Source: Paludibacteraceae bacterium
GTDB taxonomy: Bacteria; Bacteroidota; Bacteroidia; Bacteroidales; Paludibacteraceae
Assembly (NCBI GenBank): GCA_017646225.1
Contig: JAGCMZ010000262.1
Coordinates: 1 to 7,576 of the forward strand
Length of the DNA: 7,576 nt
Direction: 5' to 3'
Below, piece by piece: positions 1 to 6,048 of this stretch. The position numbers were made by a program, and so were the translations under genes. How positions within the stretch are numbered: the first letter of the stretch is position 1; every line of letters begins with the position of its first letter. The notes under the pieces were generated by a model. The model searched no databases. It saw only the letters and a list, made by a program, of their open reading frames with translations, and was not told the DNA's origin.

Positions 1-816
1 CGAATAATGCCCAATAATGAGTTGCTTTACTTGGGCCAGTTGAGCAATGGTGGCTGCTTGTTTGGCGGTAGAGTGAAGGGTTTCTTTGGTGCGAAAAGCT
101 TCCGATTCGCCAAAGGTAGATTCGTGGAATAGTACGTCAACTCCTTCGATGATGGGTACGATACGCTCTGTATAGGCGGTATCAGAGCAGTAAGCGTAAC
201 TTTTGGGAGGGGTAGGTGGAGTTATAAATCGGCTGTTGGGAACCACTCTTCCGTCTTCGGTAGTAAAATCGGCTCCTTCTTTTAGGTGTTTGATGTCTTC
301 GATGCCTACTTTGTAAAAGTCTAGCAACTCACGATTAAGGTGTGGTTGACCTTCTTTTTCTTTGAACAAGAAACCGCATGTAGGCATGCTGTGTACCAAA
401 GGAATGGTGCTCACGCTAAGGCTGCGATCTTCGTAAATAACGGTATTTTTAAGTGGGTTGAAACCCTCAAAGTGAACTTGAAAGGGCAGGTCTTTGCAGA
501 AATAGTTCAGTTGGGCCTGCAAAACAGGGTGTAAGTCGGGATGGGCGTGTACGAAAATGTCGCCAGTATGGTGCAACATACCCAAGGTAGAAATGACAGA
601 AATGAGTCCAAAGCAATGATCGCCGTGCAAATGCGATATAAACCAATGGTTCATACGATTGGTTTTTACGTTGTATTTGCGAAGCTGAAATTGGGTTCCG
701 TCTGCACAATCGATTAAAAAACTTTTTTCGTGGGTGTGCAATACCTGTGCGCTAGAGAATCGACCAAACGAAGGGATGGCCGAACCGGTTCCTAATATGG
801 TTAAATTAAAGTTCAT
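1..816 (-). CDS. rnz: Ribonuclease Z (tRNA 3'-endonuclease), 3' end cut by window edge
   Basis: Metallo-beta-lactamase-fold endonuclease that cuts precursor tRNAs just after the discriminator base to give the mature 3' end; cytoplasmic. The frame from the ATG at 816-814 is open for 272 codons to base 1 with no stop, so the last roughly 30-35 residues of a typical ~305-residue enzyme are missing. Visible motifs: N-terminal LGTGSAIPS (8-16), DCADGTQ (36-42), the zinc motif HLHGDH (62-67), LVHSMPTCGFLFKE (141-154) with H142, YCSDTAYTE (210-218) with D212, HESTF (231-235), HSTAKQAA (248-255) and IIGHYS (267-272) with H270. The expected set of zinc ligands (H62, H64, D66, H67, H142, D212, H270) is complete and spaced as in Bacillus RNase Z. 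The start lies inside the last codons of recQ (11-base overlap), so it is the last visible gene of the recJ-recQ-rnz operon and is probably translated by coupling. The family assignment is very secure; in some bacteria the same enzyme also acts on other RNAs. Confidence 0.95.
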   Translation of the reverse strand, partial: MNFNLTILGTGSAIPSFGRFSSAQVLHTHEKSFLIDCADGTQFQLRKYNVKTNRMNHWFISHLHGDHCFGLISVISTLGMLHHTGDIFVHAHPDLHPVLQAQLNYFCKDLPFQVHFEGFNPLKNTVIYEDRSLSVSTIPLVHSMPTCGFLFKEKEGQPHLNRELLDFYKVGIEDIKHLKEGADFTTEDGRVVPNSRFITPPTPPKSYAYCSDTAYTERIVPIIEGVDVLFHESTFGESEAFRTKETLHSTAKQAATIAQLAQVKQLIIGHYS

Positions 817-2695
817 GTTTGGACAAGAATAAGCATTGGTCTTTGTATGTAATTTCTTGTTTGTCAAGCAGTAATCGAATAGTTTCTATAATTTCTGCTT
901 GCTTGGAGCTCATTTGTTCTATGAGTTCGTTGATGCTGCATGGCTGTTGTGCAAGGATGGCCTTTATTTCGGCTGCAAGATTGGCCGGTTTGTTTTTGTT
1001 TTTTAGGCAATGGTCGCACTGGCAACATGGTTGTGACTGGTCTTCGCCAAAATAAGATAGCAAGTATTGGCTTCTGCAATGGTCTGTATCGGTAGCGTAT
1101 CCAATCATGGACGATATGCGTTCTTCGAATCGACGTTTGCGGTTGTCGTACACCTCGGCAGTGATGTAAAGTTGTTTGGTTTCGACGCGTTGTCGGGTAT
1201 AGATGATGCAAGGTGTTTTTTGGTGCGGAACGTACTTAATGATGTGTTCGTGGCTAAGTTCAATGAGTCCTTGCAGCACTTCTTGATGTGTAATGTCTGC
1301 GTGGTTAGCAAGGGTGTCTTCGTCGATGGGTACCAATTCGGCAAAAACACCTGTGTACGATCGTAGGATAGCATTCATTACCTTTTCGGCCAGTGGGTGC
1401 AAACGCAAATCGTACAGCTGATGACGTGGGCAGATAAACTGAACACGTGTTTTGAATTCCAACTCGTCGTGGTACTCAATGTATCCTGCTAACTCCAGTA
1501 TTTTTAGTGCGTTGTGTGTTTGTTGTAGGGGTAGCTTAAAGTTTTTGCAAAAAATGCCCAAGTTGAAATTAAAAATACTGCCCATGCAACTACCTATGCC
1601 AACTTGTAAAAAGTAGGCTAGTTTTTCGTAGACATTGGCAATAAAATCTTTTTCGGGAAAACTTTCTTTGATGCGTTTTTTGGCTTGCGTAATGTCGCTG
1701 TTATTGTAAATTAAAACGCAGTAGGCCTTCTTTTCGTCACGCCCTGCGCGTCCTGCTTCCTGAAAATACGCTTCGATGCTGTCGGGCATATCCATGTGTA
1801 CAACAGTTCGTACATCGGCCTTGTCAATACCCATACCAAAGGCGTTGGTGGCTACCATGACGCGGCAGGTGCCTTCTTTCCATTGGTTTTGCTTGTTGTC
1901 TTTTTCGGTAAGTGGAAGCCCTGCGTGAAAGTAATGTGCTTGAATGTTGTTAGCCTGTAAGAATTCGGCTATTTCTTTGGTTTTCTTTCGGTTGCGCACG
2001 TATACTACCGAACTGCCTAGTACGTTGTTGAGGATGCGTAAAAGTTGTTGCAGTTTGTCTTCGGTTTCGCGTACGCTGTAACTCAAATTAGGACGATAAA
2101 AACTTTTGCGCAAAACATTGGGATGTTCAAATTGTAGCTGCAATTGAATATCGGCGGCTACTTTGGGTGTGGCGGTAGCGGTTACAGCGAGCACAGGAAC
2201 ACCGGGTAGTAGTTTGCGTAAGTTGGCAATTTCTCGGTATGCAGGACGGAAATCGTACCCCCACTGCGAAATACAGTGTGCTTCGTCTACGGCAATAAGG
2301 CTGACGTCCAGTAGCGGAAGGCGTTCCAAGAACATGCGGGTGCCCAATCGCTCGGGCGATATGTACAGGAATTTGTAATGCCCGTAGATGCAATTATCGA
2401 AGGTTTTCTGGATATCGGCAGTTTCCATACCAGCATAGATGGCTGCCGCTTTGATGTTCTTTTTTTTCAGGTTGGCAACTTGGTCTTTCATCAGTGCAAT
2501 AAGCGGTGTGATAACCAAGCACAACCCCTCTTTGGCCAAGGCGGGCACTTGAAAGGTGATGGATTTTCCACCGCCTGTGGGCATAAGTCCTAACGTGTCC
2601 TTGCCGCTGCCAATAGAGGATATGATGTCGTGTTGTAATGGTCTGAAATCAGCATAACCCCAATATTGTTGCAATATGGTTCTGTACTGAGACAT
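806..2695 (-). CDS. recQ: RecQ-family ATP-dependent DNA helicase, compact form without HRDC
   Basis: A 629-residue superfamily 2 helicase that unwinds DNA 3' to 5', feeding single strands to RecJ in RecF-type repair. Motifs in order: motif 0 FRPLQ (17-21), Walker A TGGGKS (40-45), TPLIALMKDQ (63-72), DEAH box (137-140) followed by the RecQ aromatic loop CISQWGYDFRPAY (141-153), TATATP (172-177), ATNAFGMGIDK (282-292) and QEAGRAGRD (312-320). A zinc knuckle C540-X16-C557-X2-C560-X2-C563 has the exact E. coli RecQ spacing but lies about 220 residues after motif VI, against about 50 in E. coli. The intervening segment includes a winged-helix-like stretch around 385-420 (LQQTHNALKILELAGYIEY). After the zinc site a short winged-helix-like tail (about 570-625) ends the protein; no HRDC domain is seen. 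The start ATG is 3 bases after the recJ stop, and the 3' end overlaps rnz. A second, E. coli-like RecQ may exist elsewhere in the genome, as in many Bacteroidota (from memory). Confidence 0.95.
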   Translation of the reverse strand: MSQYRTILQQYWGYADFRPLQHDIISSIGSGKDTLGLMPTGGGKSITFQVPALAKEGLCLVITPLIALMKDQVANLKKKNIKAAAIYAGMETADIQKTFDNCIYGHYKFLYISPERLGTRMFLERLPLLDVSLIAVDEAHCISQWGYDFRPAYREIANLRKLLPGVPVLAVTATATPKVAADIQLQLQFEHPNVLRKSFYRPNLSYSVRETEDKLQQLLRILNNVLGSSVVYVRNRKKTKEIAEFLQANNIQAHYFHAGLPLTEKDNKQNQWKEGTCRVMVATNAFGMGIDKADVRTVVHMDMPDSIEAYFQEAGRAGRDEKKAYCVLIYNNSDITQAKKRIKESFPEKDFIANVYEKLAYFLQVGIGSCMGSIFNFNLGIFCKNFKLPLQQTHNALKILELAGYIEYHDELEFKTRVQFICPRHQLYDLRLHPLAEKVMNAILRSYTGVFAELVPIDEDTLANHADITHQEVLQGLIELSHEHIIKYVPHQKTPCIIYTRQRVETKQLYITAEVYDNRKRRFEERISSMIGYATDTDHCRSQYLLSYFGEDQSQPCCQCDHCLKNKNKPANLAAEIKAILAQQPCSINELIEQMSSKQAEIIETIRLLLDKQEITYKDQCLFLSKHEL

Positions 2696-2698
2696 GAA

Positions 2699-4432
2699 TT
2701 AGTAAGGAATTTTGATATCCTTAATCATCAGTTGAATGCTCTTTTTGCCGTTGAAATTGTTTTCTTCTAACGTATAGCAAATGTGGAAGGGCATTCCGCT
2801 ATTGATGTATTTGATGGTATTTTCAGGGTCGTGTGCGTTAAAGGCGATGCCACTCATGGTGGGACCTCCGGTCAAATCGCGTACATCGAGTTTGATGTGT
2901 TTTTTGCCTTGTCCTACCAAACGACAACGGTTTTGGTAATCAACAACATTGTACGTTACAAAAACAGGTTTGTTGTTATCGGGCCCGAAGGGTGCAAATT
3001 TTTGTAAGGTATTAAAGAATGAAAGGTTGATCTCGGCAAAATGCAATTCGGCATCGATGTCAATTTGTGGCACTTGTTGCTCTGCGTTGAGGTTCTCTTC
3101 TACGTACTTTTGAAAACGTTCTTTGAATTCGGCAATGTTTTCAAGTCGCAAGGTAAGCCCTGCTGCGTAGGTATGCCCGCCAAAGTTTTCCAACAAGTCG
3201 CGACACGAATCGATGGCCTTGTAAAGGTCAAATCCCAAAATGGAACGTGCCGAACCGGTAGCAAAACCGTTCGATAGCGTAAGCACTACGGCAGGTTTGT
3301 AGTAGTGTTCGCTTAATCTGGAAGCGACAATTCCGATAACGCCCTTGTTCCATTCTTGGTTGTATACAACAATAGAAGAGGTTTGCTCGTCCACTGGTGT
3401 AGCGTTGATGTATTTGTGGGCATCTTCGGTTGCTTGTTTGTCAAGGTCTTTGCGCAGTTGATTGTAAGCATCGATGTTTTCGCTTTTTTGGCGAGCGGTT
3501 TCTTCGCTTTTGGCAATGAGTAACTCAACGGCTTCGCGACCCGAGCTCATGCGGCCCGATGCATTGATGCGAGGTCCAATTTTAAAAACAATATCGCTGG
3601 TTGTAACAGGCGTATTGATTAAATCGCATAACTCCATGATGGCTTTTAGGCCTACGCATGGAGAGGCGTTGAGTTGTTTTAGTCCCAAGTGCATAAGTGC
3701 ACGGTTTTCGCCGGTAATAGGAACGATGTCCGATGCAATGCTGACAGCAAGCAAATCCAATAATGGGGTTAGCTTTGTCCATTCAATGTTGTTTTTGATG
3801 GCAAAGGCTTGCATGAGTTTGAAACCAACGCCGCAACCCGAAAGGTGTCCGTAAGGGTAGGTGGAATCTTCGCGTTTGGGGTCCAATACCGCTACCGCCT
3901 CGGGCAAGGTATTGTCCGGTGTATGGTGGTCGCAAATAATGATATCGATGCCTTTCTCTTTGGCGTAAGCTACTTTTTCAATGGCTTTGATGCCACAGTC
4001 TAGTACAATGATGAGTTTGATGTCGTTTTCGGCAGCAAAATCAATGCCTTTATACGATACGCCATATCCTTCGTCATTTCTGTCGGGGATATAAAAATCG
4101 AGGTTCGATGTAAAGTTTTGTAAAAATTTGTACACCAACGCAACAGCAGTGGTGCCATCTACGTCGTAGTCGCCATAGACCAAAATTTTTTGGTTTAGGT
4201 GTAACGCTTCATAGAGCCGATCTACGGCCTTATCCATGTCGTTGAGCAAGAAAGGATCGTGTAGCAAGCCTATCTCTGGATGAAAAAATGCATTGGCCTC
4301 TTCTAGGGTGTTAATCCCTCTTTGAACAAGTAATTTGGCCAAGGTGCCTGAAATTCTGAGTTGTTGTGCAAGTGTTTTTCTACATGATTCTTCTTGGTTG
4401 GTTAATTCGTTAATAATCCAATTTCGAAGCAT
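2699..4432 (-). CDS. recJ: Single-stranded-DNA-specific exonuclease RecJ
   Basis: 5'-3' exonuclease on single-stranded DNA, used in recombination, mismatch repair and base-excision repair. The protein is 577 residues, normal for bacterial RecJ. DHH-domain motifs: YGDYDVDGTTA (86-96), VLDCG (143-147), the signature DHH at 168-170, SGCGVGFKL (198-206) and SDIVP (234-238); then GPRINASGRM (286-295). The DHHA1/C-terminal part shows VIGIVASRL (365-373), GSARS (393-397) and GGHTYAAG (418-425), followed by an OB-fold-like C-terminal region ending near 577. All metal-binding Asp and His residues I would expect are present. The ATG at 4432-4430 is the first in frame and gives an N-terminus of the usual length. 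It is first in the leftward operon, with recQ starting 3 bases after its stop; the pairing fits the known joint action of RecJ and RecQ in resecting 5' ends. A candidate promoter (TATTTTTG, minus strand, 4487-4480) lies about 50 bases upstream. Confidence 0.97.
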   Translation of the reverse strand: MLRNWIINELTNQEESCRKTLAQQLRISGTLAKLLVQRGINTLEEANAFFHPEIGLLHDPFLLNDMDKAVDRLYEALHLNQKILVYGDYDVDGTTAVALVYKFLQNFTSNLDFYIPDRNDEGYGVSYKGIDFAAENDIKLIIVLDCGIKAIEKVAYAKEKGIDIIICDHHTPDNTLPEAVAVLDPKREDSTYPYGHLSGCGVGFKLMQAFAIKNNIEWTKLTPLLDLLAVSIASDIVPITGENRALMHLGLKQLNASPCVGLKAIMELCDLINTPVTTSDIVFKIGPRINASGRMSSGREAVELLIAKSEETARQKSENIDAYNQLRKDLDKQATEDAHKYINATPVDEQTSSIVVYNQEWNKGVIGIVASRLSEHYYKPAVVLTLSNGFATGSARSILGFDLYKAIDSCRDLLENFGGHTYAAGLTLRLENIAEFKERFQKYVEENLNAEQQVPQIDIDAELHFAEINLSFFNTLQKFAPFGPDNNKPVFVTYNVVDYQNRCRLVGQGKKHIKLDVRDLTGGPTMSGIAFNAHDPENTIKYINSGMPFHICYTLEENNFNGKKSIQLMIKDIKIPY

Positions 4433-4442
4433 ATTATATTTA

Positions 4443-4473
4443 TTTGTTTATAGCGAGAGAATGTGTAAATTTG
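4443..4473 (+). promoter_or_regulatory. Bacteroidota -33/-7 promoter for tsaC operon
   Basis: TTTG at 4443-4446 and TAAATTTG at 4466-4473 match the -33 (TTTG) and -7 (TAnnTTTG) elements of Bacteroidota promoters with a 19-base spacer, the consensus arrangement. The inferred start of transcription is near 4480, giving a leader of about 40 bases before the tsaC ATG. The leader has an eight-T run (4507-4514) close to the start codon and no Shine-Dalgarno sequence, usual for this phylum. No experimental support can be read from the sequence. Confidence 0.65.
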
Positions 4474-4479
4474 CCACTG

Positions 4480-4487
4480 CAAAAATA
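4480..4487 (-). promoter_or_regulatory. Candidate Bacteroidota -7 element for recJ-recQ-rnz
   Basis: Read on the minus strand the bases are TATTTTTG, a full match to TAnnTTTG, the -7 consensus of the Bacteroidota primary sigma factor. The -33 side is weak: the nearest candidate is ATTG (4507-4504), only 16 bases away instead of about 19-21, next to an eight-A tract (4514-4507 on this strand). The inferred transcript start near 4473 would give a leader of roughly 40 bases before the recJ ATG. The element is the only minus-strand match in the intergenic region. Confidence 0.5.
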
Positions 4488-4521
4488 CATTCGGTAAAGT
4501 TAGCAATTTTTTTTGAGAATC

Positions 4522-5082
4522 ATGGAAGAAATAAAAAAAATAGTAGAAGTTTTGCAGGCAGGTGGTATCATTCTATATCCTACCGATACGGTGTGGGGGA
4601 TAGGGTGCGATGCAACCAATGCAGAAGCCGTACAAAAGATATATCAGTTAAAACGACGTTCGGATAGTAAATCGATGTTGCTGCTTACTGATAGTATGGC
4701 AAAAGTACAGGCTTACGTTACCGAAATTCCCGATGTGGTTTGGGATTTGGTAGAATGCGCCGATAAACCCCTTACTATTATTTATCCCGAAGGTAGAAAT
4801 GTTGCTACGAACTTGTTGGCAGACGATGGAAGCATCGGTATTCGCATTACCAATGAGTCTTTTTCCAAACAATTGTGCGCTCGATTTAAAAAACCCATTG
4901 TGTCGACCTCTGCCAATATTAGTGGTGAGCCAACTCCTGCCTTTTTTGCAGAAATATCCGATGAAATTAAGCAAGGAGTTGATTACATAGTGCAAGCAAA
5001 ACAAGATGATATGGAAAAAAAATCGCCTTATTCCATTATCAAATTTGAAAAAAATGGTACATTTGTACTCATTAGACCTTGA
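4522..5082 (+). CDS. tsaC: L-threonylcarbamoyladenylate synthase, TsaC/YrdC type
   Basis: Makes threonylcarbamoyl-AMP from threonine, bicarbonate and ATP, the first step of the t6A37 modification of tRNAs that read ANN codons; cytoplasmic, working with the TsaD-TsaB-TsaE complex. The 186-residue protein is a single YrdC domain: GGIILYPTDTVWGIGCDA (14-31) is the nucleotide/threonine pocket motif, followed by IYQLKRRSDSKSM (40-52) with the conserved basic residues, IGIRITN (105-111) and VSTSANISGEPTP (127-139). The C-terminus SPYSIIKFE...LIRP is typical. There is no Sua5 extension, so this is the short form. A TTG nine bases upstream (4513) is in frame, but the ATG at 4522 gives the standard N-terminus and is preferred. 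It is first in the rightward operon; the sugar transferase begins 3 bases after its stop. Family assignment is very secure. Confidence 0.95.
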   Translation: MEEIKKIVEVLQAGGIILYPTDTVWGIGCDATNAEAVQKIYQLKRRSDSKSMLLLTDSMAKVQAYVTEIPDVVWDLVECADKPLTIIYPEGRNVATNLLADDGSIGIRITNESFSKQLCARFKKPIVSTSANISGEPTPAFFAEISDEIKQGVDYIVQAKQDDMEKKSPYSIIKFEKNGTFVLIRP

Positions 5083-5085
5083 TTC

Positions 5086-6048
5086 ATGAAAATCTTTAAG
5101 CGACGTACGCTCATTATAGGAACGGGTGCATGGGCGCAACACCTTTTGTCAACCATCAATCGGTTATCTCCCAATAACGAGATTGTGGGGTGTTTGCGTG
5201 TATCTGCATCGCACGATGTTCTGGTAGATGAATCGTTGTGTGTGGGAATGTACGACGACTTGCAACAAATGGTGGATTGCCATTCGGCTACTACTCTTCT
5301 TTTTGCCGAACCCACTATCCCCTTTGAACAAATATATTCGCTGTTGGCCATGCCTGCGTACCGAGATTTGAATATCTTTATTGCAGCAGAAACAGCAGAC
5401 GAAAAACTTCAAGGAGTAAAAGACTTTAGCATAGACGACATTCGATTTGCGCAAGTTTCCGGGTCGTATATGCCTGCTTATCAGCGTGCTGTAAAGCGTC
5501 TTTTTGATTTTTTCTTTTCTTTTTTAGCTTTGCTATTGCTTTCTCCCTTTGTGGCTGTATGTTGTTTGTTGATAGGCAAACGTCCCATCTATAAACAAGA
5601 GCGCATAGGACGAAGAGGAGAGGTTTTCTTGATATATAAACTACACACGATGTGTTTGGGAGCCGAAAAGAAAGGACCTCAATTATCGTCGGAAAATGAT
5701 CCACGCATAACCCGAATAGGCCGATTCTTGCGTCGTTATCGATTGGACGAGGTGACGCAATTTTACAATGTGCTAAAAGGCGATATGTCGTTGATAGGCC
5801 CTCGCCCCGAAAGGTGGTTTTATTTTCGTCAAATAGTACAAGAGAAGCCTTTGGTGTATTTGCTATGCAATGTACGACCCGGTATTTCGTCGATGGGTGT
5901 TGTTAAGTATGGTTATGCGAGCAATTTATCGATGATGTTAAATCGTATTGAGTACGAGATGCTGTATTTTAAGAAGATGTCGTTATGGACAGACCTTAAG
6001 GTAATAGCGGGTACTATCGTTACAATTTTTAAAGGAAGGGGTGTGTAA
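5086..6048 (+). CDS. Sugar transferase (polyprenyl-phosphate phosphoglycosyl transferase), short form without N-terminal membrane bundle
   Basis: Initiating enzyme of surface-glycan synthesis: it transfers a sugar-1-phosphate from a nucleotide sugar to undecaprenyl phosphate at the inner face of the cytoplasmic membrane. The 320-residue protein begins directly with a Rossmann-like domain (RRTLIIGTGAWAQ, 6-18, through about 125). A membrane segment follows at about 138-163 with a Ser-Pro pair (S153-P154) as in the re-entrant helix of monotopic transferases such as PglC. The catalytic domain (PF02397 type) has QERIGRRGE (171-179), YKLHTM (184-189), SSENDPRITRIGRFLR (201-216), the catalytic Asp-Glu pair D221-E222 in RLDEVTQFYNVLKGDMSLIGPRPER, and VRPGISSMGVVKYGYA (263-278). 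WcaJ/WbaP-like proteins are about 460 residues with four extra N-terminal helices, absent here. KLHTM replaces the common KFRTM/KFRSM. The sugar specificity cannot be read from the sequence. It sits 3 bases after tsaC and overlaps the ClC gene by one base, so it is co-transcribed with both. Confidence 0.9.
   Translation: MKIFKRRTLIIGTGAWAQHLLSTINRLSPNNEIVGCLRVSASHDVLVDESLCVGMYDDLQQMVDCHSATTLLFAEPTIPFEQIYSLLAMPAYRDLNIFIAAETADEKLQGVKDFSIDDIRFAQVSGSYMPAYQRAVKRLFDFFFSFLALLLLSPFVAVCCLLIGKRPIYKQERIGRRGEVFLIYKLHTMCLGAEKKGPQLSSENDPRITRIGRFLRRYRLDEVTQFYNVLKGDMSLIGPRPERWFYFRQIVQEKPLVYLLCNVRPGISSMGVVKYGYASNLSMMLNRIEYEMLYFKKMSLWTDLKVIAGTIVTIFKGRGV

Noticed and set aside
467..709. 80-codon minus-strand frame inside rnz
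   Set aside because: It is a shifted frame over the zinc motif HLHGDH of ribonuclease Z and shows no motif of its own.
864..1374. Overlapping open frames on both strands within the 3' half of recQ, including a 115-codon minus-strand frame
   Set aside because: The recQ frame carries the zinc knuckle in this stretch; the others show no conserved pattern and no promoter or start context.
3474..3854. 126-codon open frame on the plus strand inside recJ
   Set aside because: It is antisense to the conserved DHH region of RecJ and contains no recognisable domain; the recJ frame explains the sequence.
4507..4514. Run of eight T as a possible terminator tail
   Set aside because: No GC-rich hairpin precedes it and it lies in a divergent region where neither transcript should end; it is more likely leader sequence or an A-tract upstream of the recJ promoter.
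4513..4521. Upstream in-frame TTG start for tsaC
   Set aside because: It adds only three residues (Met-Arg-Ile), sits partly in the T run, and the ATG at 4522 gives the normal N-terminus for the family.
4335..4667. 110-codon plus-strand frame spanning the recJ start, the intergenic region and the tsaC start
   Set aside because: It crosses the proposed promoters and overlaps conserved ends of two real genes; the composition is not protein-like.
4648..5142. 164-codon open frame on the minus strand opposite tsaC and the start of the sugar transferase
   Set aside because: It lies antisense to two well-recognised genes, has no family-like motifs, and its low-complexity composition (many Phe, Asn, Ile) looks like the shadow of codon usage on the real strand.
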